In this document: positions 34,486 through 43,527 of the stretch, in pieces | Numbering within the stretch: position 1 is the stretch's first letter | Layout: each line of letters opens with the position of its first letter | Assembly: GCA_947493455.1 (NCBI GenBank) | Contig: CANLRB010000017.1 | Location: forward strand, 35,263 to 99,262 | Direction: 5' to 3' | Source: an uncultured Pseudoalteromonas sp. | GTDB lineage: Bacteria > Pseudomonadota > Gammaproteobacteria > Enterobacterales > Alteromonadaceae | Length of the DNA stretch: 64,000 nucleotides | Made by a program: the position numbers and the translations under genes | The notes under the pieces: model-generated | Told to the model about the DNA's origin: nothing | Databases searched by the model: none | What the model saw: the letters and a program-made list of their open reading frames with translations, nothing else

Positions 34486-35145
34486 CTATTTACTTGTAGG
34501 GATCAAGGTACGGTAATCAGTCGTAGATAAATAGTCTGAAATGACATTTTCCGGTTTATTACTGTCAGGGTTCGCGATTGCTAAAATATGGCCGATACCG
34601 TACTCCTTAGCTGCATCGAGTACCGCAAGGCTATCATCTACGAATAGAGTGCGCTCTGGATCAAATTGCAATCGTTGCTGTACTTTGTGCCACAATAACT
34701 GTGACTCCTTACTCACACCATATTCATGCGTTGAGATAAGCTCATCGAGGTATTTATCTAGGTTCGTCCTTTCGACTTTTAAAGATAAGCTATTTGGGTG
34801 TGCATTGGTCAGCAAAATAAGCTGTTTACCTTGAGATTTTAAGTAAGTTAAAAATTCAGGCACGTCATCTCGCATTGAAATCAAATGTTTTAATTCATGT
34901 TTTAGCGGCATAATTGGTAAATCGAGCTTTTTTTGCCAATAATCCAAGCAATACCATTCAATTTGTCCTTCGACTTCCTTGTAATAATTAATTAACGTGT
35001 CAGTGGCATCCGCTACCGAAATATTTCGCTTTTTGGCAAGCTCTTTTGGCAAAAATTCGAGCCAAAAGTGAGTGTCAAAGTGTAAGTCAAGCAAGGTGCC
35101 ATCCATATCGAGTAGCACAGTGTCAATTTCTGTCCAATTTAGCAT
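34486..35145 (-). CDS. yrfG: GMP/IMP nucleotidase YrfG (HAD family)
   Basis: 219 aa haloacid-dehalogenase-like phosphatase. Motif I is DMDGTLLDLHFD, motif II LLTNAH, the motif III Lys is in GVSKESQ, and motif IV is FVDDSLAVL. Length and sequence fit YrfG, which dephosphorylates purine mononucleotides. It is divergent from nudE, an arrangement seen around yrfG/nudE in many gammaproteobacteria. It converges with the dUTPase fragment, so the locus was a nucleotide-metabolism cluster before the island arrived. Confidence 0.92.
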   Translation of the reverse strand: MLNWTEIDTVLLDMDGTLLDLHFDTHFWLEFLPKELAKKRNISVADATDTLINYYKEVEGQIEWYCLDYWQKKLDLPIMPLKHELKHLISMRDDVPEFLTYLKSQGKQLILLTNAHPNSLSLKVERTNLDKYLDELISTHEYGVSKESQLLWHKVQQRLQFDPERTLFVDDSLAVLDAAKEYGIGHILAIANPDSNKPENVISDYLSTTDYRTLIPTSK

Positions 35146-35206
35146 AGGTTTTTAGTTATAAAACATTTATGATTAAACTAGTTTGCGAGTTTACCAGAGA
35201 AAATCA

Positions 35207-35764
35207 ATGGATGAATGCAAGGATCTAACGTTACCGACAATTGAACAAGCGAAAGTAGTCGCAAAAAGTAAATTATTTACTGTTGAGCAACTAGACTTAA
35301 CCTTTAGCAATGGTGCTCAACGTCAATATGAACGTATTAAAGGTGGCGGTCGTGGTGCAGTGCTTGTTGTACCGATTACTAAGAATGACGAGTTTATTTT
35401 GGTAAAAGAGTACTGTGCAGGCACACATGATTATCAACTCGGCTTTCCTAAAGGGCTTATCGATCCAGGAGAGTCCCCGACTGAGGCTGGAAATAGAGAG
35501 CTAAAAGAAGAAGCAGGTTACGGTGCAGAAGTTTTCACAGAGCTGAAGCAAGTTGCTTTAGCGCCGAGTTACTTTAATGCCAAAATGCATATTCTGATGG
35601 CGCAAGATTTGTATGATGAACAATTGCCGGGCGATGAGCCCGAACCATTAAAGGTAATTTATTGGCCACTTGCGAACTGGGAGCTGTTGCTCGAGCGAGA
35701 TGATTTTACTGAAGCGCGCAGTATTGCTGCGCTACTATTAGCTCAAAAAAAGATGAAATTTTAA
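35207..35764 (+). CDS. nudE: ADP compounds hydrolase NudE
   Basis: 185 aa from the ATG at 35207; the frame opens at a TTG at 35183 with no better ribosome site. The Nudix box is complete, starting at GLIDPGE and including RELKEEAGYG. It hydrolyses ADP-ribose, Ap3A and similar compounds. cysQ starts 1 bp after its stop, so the two are cotranslated, linking turnover of ADP compounds and phosphoadenosine phosphate. Confidence 0.92.
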   Translation: MDECKDLTLPTIEQAKVVAKSKLFTVEQLDLTFSNGAQRQYERIKGGGRGAVLVVPITKNDEFILVKEYCAGTHDYQLGFPKGLIDPGESPTEAGNRELKEEAGYGAEVFTELKQVALAPSYFNAKMHILMAQDLYDEQLPGDEPEPLKVIYWPLANWELLLERDDFTEARSIAALLLAQKKMKF

Positions 35765-35765
35765 G

Positions 35766-36557
35766 ATGGTAGAGATTTTAGAGGCTTGTATTTCACTTGC
35801 ACAGCAAGCAGGTGATGCAATTATGGCGATATACCAACAAGACGATATTGAATTACAGCAAAAATCAGATGATACACCTGTTACTAAAGCAGATTTGGCT
35901 GCTAATGCAGTGTTAACCGCAGGCCTGAAAAAATTGACCCCTGAAATTCCAATTATGTCGGAAGAAACGCCAATCCCTGCATTAAAGGAAAGGAAGCAAT
36001 GGCAACGATATTGGTTGCTTGATCCGATGGATGGCACTGGCGAGTTTGTATTAAAAAGTGGTGATTTTGCCGTTAATATTGCATTGGTAGAAAACAATAA
36101 ACCAGTACTCGGTGTTATTTATTGGCCGTCAAAAAATACGACTTATTATGCCACGAAAGATGGCGGTGCCTATAAGCGCACTGAGCAATACAATAAAAAG
36201 ATTTCGGTGATTAAGCACAATAAGTTGACGTTAGCAGTGAGCCGCAGGCAGCAGCTTGATACAGTGAGTCAATATGTTAATGGAGACTTTGATACATTAC
36301 CGCTTGGTTCCTGTTCGCTCAAGGCGTGTCACATTGCCGAAGGCAAAGCAGATGCTTTTTTGCGCATTGGACCGACTGGCGAATGGGATACCGGAGCTTC
36401 TCAGGTTATTGTTGAAGAAGCGGGTGGAGCGCTATTTGACGCCGAATTCAACGAAATAACCTATAATCAACGTGAAACTACTGAAAATCCTGATTTTATT
36501 ATTGTGGGTCATTCAGATTGGGATTGGCATAAAATGCTCTTACCCCATAAACGTTGA
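35766..36557 (+). CDS. cysQ: 3'(2'),5'-bisphosphate nucleotidase CysQ
   Basis: 263 aa inositol-monophosphatase-like enzyme that removes the 3' phosphate from adenosine 3',5'-bisphosphate. Metal motifs are present: DDTPVTKADLAAN, EE in MSEETP, LDPMDGTGEFV and the C-terminal EWDTGASQVIVEEAGG. The gene directly follows nudE. There is no terminator between cysQ and the tRNA promoter downstream that I can identify. Confidence 0.94.
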   Translation: MVEILEACISLAQQAGDAIMAIYQQDDIELQQKSDDTPVTKADLAANAVLTAGLKKLTPEIPIMSEETPIPALKERKQWQRYWLLDPMDGTGEFVLKSGDFAVNIALVENNKPVLGVIYWPSKNTTYYATKDGGAYKRTEQYNKKISVIKHNKLTLAVSRRQQLDTVSQYVNGDFDTLPLGSCSLKACHIAEGKADAFLRIGPTGEWDTGASQVIVEEAGGALFDAEFNEITYNQRETTENPDFIIVGHSDWDWHKMLLPHKR

Positions 36558-36597
36558 TGTTAAAATAAGCATTCAGCAGTTTATTTGTAAAAAACTC

Positions 36598-36625
36598 TTG
36601 CAAATAAATTATAATTCTATATTAT
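36598..36625 (+). promoter_or_regulatory. Probable sigma-70 promoter of the initiator tRNA cluster
   Basis: TTGCAA (36598-36603), a 16-bp spacer and TATTAT (36620-36625) are followed by the GC-rich GGCGACC expected for growth-rate-controlled stable RNA promoters. It lies before the first, decayed tRNA copy. Confidence 0.55.
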
Positions 36626-36670
36626 GGCGACCTCCTCAAACGAGGAAGTGGTGAAAATCACTTATACAGG

Positions 36671-36745
36671 CGCGGGATGGAGCGGTTTGACAGTTAGTCG
36701 GGCTCGCAAAATCAGAAAGAGCCGAAGGTCGTCGGTAACCGACTT
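36671..36745 (+). pseudogene. Decayed initiator tRNA copy
   Basis: The 5' acceptor and D region match tRNA-fMet (CGCGGGATGGAGC), but the D arm is altered, the anticodon loop is expanded (between GGGCTC and GAGCC) and no CAT anticodon or CCA end remains. The TACAGG word before it recurs just before the first intact tRNA, suggesting a tandem duplication followed by decay. Confidence 0.65.
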
Positions 36746-36766
36746 AAAATTGTTACTAAATACAGG

Positions 36767-36843
<77 letters not shown>

Positions 36844-36922
36844 AATTTTAATTTGGTGCTGTAATTCTTTTAGAATGAATAAAAACTTCTAAGGCTTTGT
36901 TCACGTTCGTGGACCATTCTGA

Positions 36923-36999
<77 letters not shown>

Positions 37000-37541
37000 T
37001 TTTCTAAATCATCATTTTCTAATCTTTCATATCAAGTTTATCCGTTTATTGTTTTGATCGATTGTATTCGTCGGGCTCAGCTTTTATTAAGCCAGCAAAG
37101 GTCGTCGGTTCAAATCCGGCTCCCGCAACCATTTTCTAAATGATCATTTTCTAATCTTTCATATCAAGTTTATCCGTTTAATATTTTGAACGATTGTATT
37201 CGTCGGGCTCAACTCTTATTAAGCCAGCAAAGGTCGTTAATTGAAATCCGGCTCCCGCAACCATTTTCTAAATCATCATTTTCTAATCTTTAATATCAAG
37301 TTTATCCGTTTATTGTTTTGATCGATTGTATTCGTCGGGCTCAGCTCTTATTAAGCCAGCAAAGGTCGTCGGTTCAAATCCGGCTCCCGCAACCATTTTC
37401 TAAATCATCATTTTCTAATCTTTCATATCAAGTTTATCCATTTATTATTTTGAACGATTGTATTCGTCGGGCTCAACTCTTATTAAGCCAGCAAAGGTCG
37501 TCGCAAGTGCCTTGCGCGTAGAAATCCGGCTCCCGCAACCA
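37000..37541 (+). repeat. Tandem array of four tRNA-fMet-derived 132-bp units
   Basis: Units 37000-37131, 37132-37263, 37264-37395 and 37396-37541 each begin TTTTCTAAAT and end CCGCAACCA. Each keeps the tRNA 3' part (from CGTCGGGCTC at 37069, 37201, 37333 and 37465) but lacks the acceptor 5' strand, D arm and CAT anticodon. The anticodon part is replaced by an AAGCCAGCAAAGG-type sequence. Units 1 and 3 share TGATCGATTG, units 2 and 4 share TGAACGATTG, so the array is a 264-bp dimer repeated twice. Unit 4 has a 14-bp insertion creating CGCAAGTGCCTTGCG in the T arm. None can be a working tRNA. Confidence 0.85.
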
Positions 37542-37755
37542 TTTTAATTTTCTAACCTTTTAAAAACTTGTAAATCGGACAGTGTTCGACCTGCAGTCGT
37601 CGTATGCTCTCGACTATATTAATCTATGTTGCAAATTTAGTGTTTCATTTATTCTCAAGCGTATTCTTGATGGCCAAATTGAAGTATTAAAAATAGAAAA
37701 ATTTTCAGTCGATGCTATACCTTATGTATTAGTCGCTATTTTGATTGATTTATAA

Positions 37756-39759
37756 ATGAATTTGACCGTGTCTGATCGCGTGTTCGGTGGGTTTGCTTTA
37801 CTAGTATTGTTCGCCGGTATTATTTTTATTGTCGCCATGGTGGGAATAAAGCAAATTGGTGACGGTGTTTCGCGTGTTGCCGAACGCAGCATGCCAACAT
37901 TAGTGGCTGGTTCTGATTTATCGATTTCCATATTAGAAGCAGAATTAAAATTAAAGCAGTTAGCGAGCAGTGATAAAAAGGAACAAGCGCGAGCGATTCG
38001 AAAAAGTCTAGATAAAGCGCTTAATGATAACCGTGACGCTATCTCTAGTTTAAATCACTATGTTCAACTTCAGCCGCACTTTGAGCAACTTTTCGTTAAA
38101 ACATCAAAACTGAATCAGCAATTTATTGAGTTATCAAACAGTGCAGTGATTGAGCATTTACGTGTTTTGGATCTAATGGAAACAGTCGAATTACGGGCGA
38201 GTGAATTTGGTGATATGGGCGATGAAAGTTTGAGCTTTGCCTATGATTTAGAGGGGTTAAGCGAAAACGAGATACTTTCGAACACAATTAGTGAGTTTGT
38301 GAACTTAATTGAAAGCATGGTTGATGAAGCCAATGCAGCGTTAGATAGTAAAATATTATTTGAAGTTTTGAGTGCTCAATCAAGCTTAGCTTCTTCACAA
38401 GAGGAGCTTAACCGGCTTTTTGCATCTATTGTCAATGCGCAAGAGTTGAGTGGCAATGACGCGATTGGTGTTATGGAGCAAAATTTAGCTGAGTTTAATC
38501 GTGCACTTTTAGGTGAGCAGAGCGCGATTAAAGCAAAACTTGACGGTATTAAGCGCGTTGAAAAATCGTTGCAGCAATTAAATTTAGCTCAGCAACGTGG
38601 AGGTGAAACGCGTCAATTATTAAGTCAGTTAAATGAACAAATAGAGCAATCAACCGACCAAGTTAAACAAGAAGCACTAGAGTCTGTTACTCAAAATCAG
38701 TGGGTTACGAGCATTCTTGCATTAATTACTTTTTCACTTTCAATTGGCATAGCCTATTTTGTCGCGTTATCCATTCGAAAGCCACTTCACAATGCCGTTT
38801 CACAAATCAAACAGGCTGCACAAGGGGATATGACGGTTACTTTCACCAAGATGCGTGATGATGAACTTGGCGAGCTTGCAGATAATATGCAGGTGCTGGT
38901 AAATATGCTGCGCTCTACGTTAAAAGAGGTTTCTAACAACTCGCAAAGTTTAGCAACAACAGCCGAACAGACAAACACTATTGCTCAGCAGAGCTTTGAC
39001 AGTGTTTCGGCGCAAAGTGAACAAATGCAAGCGATGAATAGCTCGATCTTGGAAATGAAAGAAACCGTTAACTCCGTAACGGGCAGTGTGCATCAAACCC
39101 TTGAAGAGGTGGAACAAGCGAATAATGACGCTAATCGAGGAGAGGCATTGCTGCTAGAAAATGTTGAGAATATCGGTGTTCTAGCGGATGCAATTGAAGC
39201 ATCGGCCAAAGTGATTGAGCAACTAAATGAAGATACCAATAATATTAGCTCGGTGCTAGATGTGATTCGTGGTGTGGCAGAGCAAACTAATTTACTTGCG
39301 CTTAACGCGGCTATTGAAGCAGCGCGGGCTGGTGAGCAAGGTCGCGGTTTTGCAGTAGTGGCTGATGAAGTGCGCACATTGGCGAGCCGTGCACATGACT
39401 CAACACAGGAAATACAACAAGCCATTGAACGCTTACAGATTGGTGCAAAAGAAGCGGTTGATACGATGGCTAAATCACAACAAGAAACTCATGACTGCGT
39501 GAATGGTATCCAAGATGTCAAAGATATGCTTGGTTCAATTGTTGCTGGTATCGCATCGATCCGTGATATGAGTCAACAGATCGCGACAGCATCTGAACAG
39601 CAGAGTATAGCAGCACAAAGCCAGTACCAGAATGTAGTTCAGATTCAGGAGATTACTGATTTGTCAGCCGAACATGCGCAAGAAAATAAACAAGCAAGTC
39701 AACAATTGGCCGAAATGGCGGAAACCCAAAGAGAACTAATGAATAAATTTAAAACTTAG
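37756..39759 (+). CDS. Methyl-accepting chemotaxis protein
   Basis: 667 aa transmembrane chemoreceptor. Membrane segment 1 is near residues 12-32 ([19 protein letters not shown]). A long helical extracytoplasmic region follows, then segment 2 near residue 317 ([20 protein letters not shown]). HAMP comes next, with a signalling domain whose hairpin tip is [19 protein letters not shown]. The sensor is longer than a four-helix bundle and its ligand is unknown. The next gene begins 8 bp after its stop. The 214 bp upstream, after the tRNA repeats, hold no recognisable gene. Confidence 0.94.
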   Translation: MNLTVSDRVFGGFALLVLFAGIIFIVAMVGIKQIGDGVSRVAERSMPTLVAGSDLSISILEAELKLKQLASSDKKEQARAIRKSLDKALNDNRDAISSLNHYVQLQPHFEQLFVKTSKLNQQFIELSNSAVIEHLRVLDLMETVELRASEFGDMGDESLSFAYDLEGLSENEILSNTISEFVNLIESMVDEANAALDSKILFEVLSAQSSLASSQEELNRLFASIVNAQELSGNDAIGVMEQNLAEFNRALLGEQSAIKAKLDGIKRVEKSLQQLNLAQQRGGETRQLLSQLNEQIEQSTDQVKQEALESVTQNQWVTSILALITFSLSIGIAYFVALSIRKPLHNAVSQIKQAAQGDMTVTFTKMRDDELGELADNMQVLVNMLRSTLKEVSNNSQSLATTAEQTNTIAQQSFDSVSAQSEQMQAMNSSILEMKETVNSVTGSVHQTLEEVEQANNDANRGEALLLENVENIGVLADAIEASAKVIEQLNEDTNNISSVLDVIRGVAEQTNLLALNAAIEAARAGEQGRGFAVVADEVRTLASRAHDSTQEIQQAIERLQIGAKEAVDTMAKSQQETHDCVNGIQDVKDMLGSIVAGIASIRDMSQQIATASEQQSIAAQSQYQNVVQIQEITDLSAEHAQENKQASQQLAEMAETQRELMNKFKT

Positions 39760-39767
39760 GAGTGATT

Positions 39768-40127
39768 ATGAAAATTAACTTTATAAGCATTGTAATTGCT
39801 GTCGCCTGCGTTGTCTTTGCAGGGCTAGTCGAAGCAGGTACCTGTGAGATTAAATACACGAGAACAGCGTGTCCAGGAAAAGAAAAAATTAGCTACAAAA
39901 AATGCAAAGGAAAACAAAAATGCTCGAAGTTTAAAGAGGCGGCGAGTGCTGCCGAGTGTGGCGAAATGGCAGTTAAATCATGTAAAAATAGACGACTTTC
40001 AATAACTAAATCTAAGGTTATCAACGCACTTTTTGATGGCAATGCGATAAAAGCCAGTAATGGAAGCGACGACTTTTGCACTGTTTATGAAAAAGCGAGT
40101 GAAGAGTTTAATAAATGTAGCGGTTAA
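39768..40127 (+). CDS. Cys-rich secreted protein of unknown function
   Basis: 119 aa from the ATG at 39768, with AGGAG at 39760-39764; a GTG at 39762 is in frame but lies inside that site. The signal peptide (INFISIVIAVACVVFAGLVEA) is followed by a small basic domain with eight or so Cys (GTCEIKYTRTACPGK, YKKCKGKQKCSK), suggesting several disulphides. It directly follows the chemoreceptor gene and may be cotranscribed. No family is recognised. Confidence 0.7.
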   Translation: MKINFISIVIAVACVVFAGLVEAGTCEIKYTRTACPGKEKISYKKCKGKQKCSKFKEAASAAECGEMAVKSCKNRRLSITKSKVINALFDGNAIKASNGSDDFCTVYEKASEEFNKCSG

Positions 40128-40141
40128 TAGGGCTTCGATAA

Positions 40142-40171
40142 GTAGAGGTAAATTTATTAGTTTACCTCTAC
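40142..40171. terminator. Bidirectional terminator hairpin
   Basis: GTAGAGGTAAA (40142-40152) and TTTACCTCTAC (40161-40171) form an 11-bp perfect stem with an 8-base loop between two convergent genes. Confidence 0.85.
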
Positions 40172-40183
40172 AACGATAATTGA

Positions 40184-41392
40184 TTATTTACTTTTAGCGG
40201 CAAATGCTTCAGCTTGCTTCCATACGCGCATTGTATTCTCGCCAAGTATTAGTTTGATATCTTGGTCGGAATAACCGCGATCCAGTAATCCTTGTACAAG
40301 ATTAGGGTAGCTAGCTACGTCTTTTAAACCGATAGGTAATGAATCACCTACGCCATCGTAATCTGAACCTATGCCGACATGTTCAATACCGATTAGTTTT
40401 ACGACGTGGTCAATATGATCAAGCACTTGAGCAAGCGTAGCAAATGGGTATGGGTTTTTTGCTAAGTAGGCCTTACGAAAATCTTTTGCTTGGTTGCTAT
40501 TTTTGCCATGTTGCTCATATACCGATGTGCGCTGCTCTTTCATCTTGGTCGACCAAGCACCCGCGGCTGAGGTCACAAAGCTCGAACCAAAGTTAATTTG
40601 AATCACCCCGCCGTTCTTTTTTAGGGCTAGCAACATTTTGTCATCCATATTGCGCTCAAAGCCGGGCGTGTATTTTCTAAGTGATGAATGTGAAGCGATT
40701 ACCGGCACTTTAGATAATTCCATTACTTGATAAAAAGCGTCGTCTGAAATGTGCGAGACATCGATCAGCATGCCTATTTGATTCATTTCTTTGACAAGGT
40801 CTTTACCAAATGGGCTGAGGCCTTTCCATTTGCGGCGTATGTCGTAGGATGAATCTGAAATATGGTTACTTTGCGAATGAGCGAGCGTGATATAGCGAAC
40901 ACCACGTTCAAAGAAATGTGTTAGATTTTTTAAATCACCTTCAATCGGTGAGCCATTCTCCATACCCATTGCGAGTGACATCAGGCCTTTTTCAAAATGT
41001 TCTTGAATGTCTTGTGTTGAGTCTGCAATCGCAAATTTAGTTGGCGCACGGGCGACGAGTGCTTCCATGCCATCAATTAGTTGGTTTGCTAATTGATAAC
41101 TTTTACCTTTGCCTTCGAATTCAAGGTTAGCGGGAATGTAAATCGACATAAAAGGTGCATTCAGGCCCCCTTTAATGGCTCGGGGATAGTCAAAATCACC
41201 ACGCCCTGTTGCTTTTGCAACATCGTCCCAGCGATTGTGAATGCGATACGGTACATCAATGTGTGTATCGATTAAGATGTTTTCTTTTGCGAGTTGCACA
41301 GCTTTTGCCGATGGTGTGATGGATTGCGCATGGGCTGCGCTGGCGAAAACCAAAGATGTCGTCAACAGACTTAGGCTCAGTAATTTTTTCAT
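40184..41392 (-). CDS. Membrane dipeptidase (M19, renal dipeptidase family)
   Basis: 402 aa with a signal peptide (LLSLSLLTTSLVFASAAHA). Metal ligands of M19 enzymes are visible: HID in IDTHIDVPYR, Glu in GMENGSPIEG, and two His in THFFERG/TLAHSQSNH and IASHSSLRKY. DYDGVGD near the C-terminus is typical. It should be a periplasmic zinc dipeptidase with broad dipeptide specificity. Monocistronic, ending at a shared bidirectional terminator. Confidence 0.92.
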   Translation of the reverse strand: MKKLLSLSLLTTSLVFASAAHAQSITPSAKAVQLAKENILIDTHIDVPYRIHNRWDDVAKATGRGDFDYPRAIKGGLNAPFMSIYIPANLEFEGKGKSYQLANQLIDGMEALVARAPTKFAIADSTQDIQEHFEKGLMSLAMGMENGSPIEGDLKNLTHFFERGVRYITLAHSQSNHISDSSYDIRRKWKGLSPFGKDLVKEMNQIGMLIDVSHISDDAFYQVMELSKVPVIASHSSLRKYTPGFERNMDDKMLLALKKNGGVIQINFGSSFVTSAAGAWSTKMKEQRTSVYEQHGKNSNQAKDFRKAYLAKNPYPFATLAQVLDHIDHVVKLIGIEHVGIGSDYDGVGDSLPIGLKDVASYPNLVQGLLDRGYSDQDIKLILGENTMRVWKQAEAFAAKSK

Positions 41393-41492
41393 GATTTATT
41401 CTTGTTGCTTGTTTTGTTTCATTTTGCTGTCTTTTGTAAAGAAAGCAAGAAGCATGCGATAGAAAGTTGACTGTTTATTATGCGTATTCAGA

Positions 41493-41726
41493 TTAATCGT
41501 AATTTGCGCTCGTCGTAAACTCGGCCGCTGGCATAATATTAATTGTCTCATGCAATTCAGAAAAAACAATGACAGCTGTTTTATCTAATAACTGTTGTTT
41601 GACTTGAGTTACTTTATGTTCAAGCTGGGCCTCTTCGCTGCCGTAGTCTGTGCCTTCTCTTAAGACAAACTCTTTGATCAGTGAATTAAGTGTGTCAGGA
41701 TCTATTTGTTCTATGGGTACTATCAT
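41493..41726 (-). CDS. yheU: UPF0270 family protein YheU
   Basis: 77 aa. [20 protein letters not shown] and [10 protein letters not shown] match the YheU family. The function is not established. The start overlaps the yheT stop (ATGA, 41723-41726), as in other gammaproteobacteria where yheT and yheU are adjacent. Confidence 0.92.
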   Translation of the reverse strand: MIVPIEQIDPDTLNSLIKEFVLREGTDYGSEEAQLEHKVTQVKQQLLDKTAVIVFSELHETINIMPAAEFTTSANYD

Positions 41727-42709
41727 TTTATGCGTTTCTTTAGTTCTTGTAAGAAAAAATCAGGAATACATTGTTCGAGCCAAAACGTTGGCTTCAGCGG
41801 GTTGGTGCCGCCAATAAAACCCACGTGACCTCCTTGTTTTGATACAGCTAATTTAACAAACCGGCTGACATCTTGTGCGGTTGGAATTGCTTCTTTAGAT
41901 AACATCGGATCATCTTGCGCATGAATTACTAAAGTTGGCGTTTTTATGCGTTTTAAATACGGTTTACCACTTGATTTTAAGTAGTAATCTGCAGCATCAA
42001 TAAAACCATGTAATGGTGCAGTAATTTTATTGTCGAATTCCCAAAGGTCACGAATTGCACTAACTTGTTGCGCGGTTAGGTTTAGGTTTTCTTTAATATG
42101 GTCTAGTTTGCGGGACGTCGATTTTTTTAACCGATCTAACAGATACTTTTGGTACAACTTAAAACACGATGTTTGAATGACTTTACATGATGAAGCTAGC
42201 GCGAATGGTGCAGATACCACGGCCGCCGCATCGAGCTTACTGTGCTCTTTGCACTCACCGAGATATTTCGTCAGTACATTACCACCCAAAGAAAAGCCGA
42301 CCGCCATCAATGGCTTATTCGGGAAACGAGACTTTATTTCACAGAGCACAAAATCTAAATCAGACGTTTCACCACTGTGGTATGCCCGTGCCAATTTATT
42401 TGCTTGCTGGCCACAATTGCGAAAATGCATTAATACGACATCGAACCCTGCGAGCTGGAGTGCTTTCATCATCCCTTTTGCATAAAAGCTGTCGATATTA
42501 CCTTCTAACCCATGCAGCACAATCGCCAGGGGTTTGTCGTTATTTTTTGGTTGGGGTTTAGTCCACGCAAGTTCTAATTCGTCGTGATCAGGCGTTGGCA
42601 ACAGCTCAATATCATAATTTAGCTTTAAATTTGGTCTAAAAAAGCGTGGCAATATGGTTTGCGCATGTGCATTGGTCATCCACCAAGCAGGTTTAAACTG
42701 ATAATCCAT
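41723..42709 (-). CDS. yheT: Alpha/beta hydrolase YheT
   Basis: 328 aa. The hydrolase fold is clear: the oxyanion segment [11 protein letters not shown], the nucleophile elbow GFSLGGN, Asp in HAQDDPML and His in GGHVGF. It belongs to the YheT/EMB8 group of predicted carboxylesterases. The substrate is unknown. Coupled to yheU. Confidence 0.93.
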   Translation of the reverse strand: MDYQFKPAWWMTNAHAQTILPRFFRPNLKLNYDIELLPTPDHDELELAWTKPQPKNNDKPLAIVLHGLEGNIDSFYAKGMMKALQLAGFDVVLMHFRNCGQQANKLARAYHSGETSDLDFVLCEIKSRFPNKPLMAVGFSLGGNVLTKYLGECKEHSKLDAAAVVSAPFALASSCKVIQTSCFKLYQKYLLDRLKKSTSRKLDHIKENLNLTAQQVSAIRDLWEFDNKITAPLHGFIDAADYYLKSSGKPYLKRIKTPTLVIHAQDDPMLSKEAIPTAQDVSRFVKLAVSKQGGHVGFIGGTNPLKPTFWLEQCIPDFFLQELKKRIK

Positions 42710-42763
42710 GACAACATTTTAATATTGAAAGAAGCCTCAGTGTACCAGAAAAAAATAAAGCGC

Positions 42764-42782
42764 CAAATCAGAAACTGATTTG
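42764..42782 (-). terminator. Terminator of the DUF3149 gene
   Basis: CAAATCAG and CTGATTTG form an 8-bp stem with a 3-base loop. On the minus strand it is followed by GCGCTTTATTTTTTT, a good T tract. Confidence 0.75.
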
Positions 42783-42831
42783 ACACTTTAGTGCGTCGTG
42801 CTTAATTAGGTTGGGGCAACTGAGTAACTTA

Positions 42832-42972
42832 TTACTCAGGAACTTCAGCATTCTTGATTTTGTTGATAAAGAAACCAACATAAAACAAACACAGGACGAT
42901 AACGACACCGAGAATACCAAATGATAAAAATAGTACTGGATCTTGAAAAAAGTCTCTAAACATAGTGTTCAT
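42832..42972 (-). CDS. Small membrane protein, DUF3149
   Basis: 46 aa from the ATG at 42972, chosen for the GGGAGAG just upstream and because family members are this short. The protein MNTMFRDFFQDPVLFLSFG is followed by one membrane helix (ILGVVIVLCLFYVGFFI) and a short acidic tail. It belongs to the small DUF3149 membrane proteins of gammaproteobacteria; role unknown. It lies between yheT and the TIGR02444 gene on the same strand. Confidence 0.82.
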   Translation of the reverse strand: MNTMFRDFFQDPVLFLSFGILGVVIVLCLFYVGFFINKIKNAEVPE

Positions 42973-43047
42973 AATAATCTCTCCCGCTTTGTTGATGCGG
43001 TAAGAATAGAAGAGAAACACAAGGCGGAACCTGATTTAGATCAAGGT

Positions 43048-43527
43048 TTACGAGGCCACTTTTTTTAACACGGTGAAAATTTGATCTAAGTCAGTTTTTG
43101 AGAGTTTTAATAGTAGTTCGAGGTAGACAACAAGGTTTGACGCGCTGCTCTGATGGGCACATTGAAAGTCGTTAAATGCTGTGACAAGTAGTTGTTGCTC
43201 TTGTTTTTCTAGACTTAACTCAGCCTCAAGCATAGAGCTACGCAATGCTGCATAGTGCTCGCTGTTTTTCAGATTATATTTAAAAGTGTGTCGAAGTGTA
43301 CGTAAGGGGCGCGTATACGTAGCGCTAAATTGCTCAACATCATGCTGCAATGTTTTCAACTGTGCTATCTCGAGTTGCTGCTGATGCTTATCTAAATAAA
43401 TCAGAAATAGGCATAAGTTTACATTTGCATGATAACGCTCTTGCAAAGACAATAATTGCTCCGCAACATCGCTGTTGCGATAGAGCTCAATTGAGAACTG
43501 CCAAAATTTGTTTGTATCAACTTTCAT
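43048..43527 (-). CDS. TIGR02444/DUF2390 family protein
   Basis: 159 aa helical cytoplasmic protein. FWQFSIELYRNSDVAEQLLS and LQERYHANVNLCLFLIYLD are characteristic of the family. It starts inside the last codons of yheS (11-bp overlap), a conserved pairing in gammaproteobacteria. The function is unknown. Confidence 0.88.
   Translation of the reverse strand: MKVDTNKFWQFSIELYRNSDVAEQLLSLQERYHANVNLCLFLIYLDKHQQQLEIAQLKTLQHDVEQFSATYTRPLRTLRHTFKYNLKNSEHYAALRSSMLEAELSLEKQEQQLLVTAFNDFQCAHQSSASNLVVYLELLLKLSKTDLDQIFTVLKKVAS

Noticed and set aside
37000-37541. Regularly spaced repeats that could be taken for a CRISPR array
   Set aside because: Units are 132 bp with nearly identical content throughout; there are no short repeats with unique spacers and no cas genes. 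The repeat is clearly derived from the adjacent tRNA-fMet.
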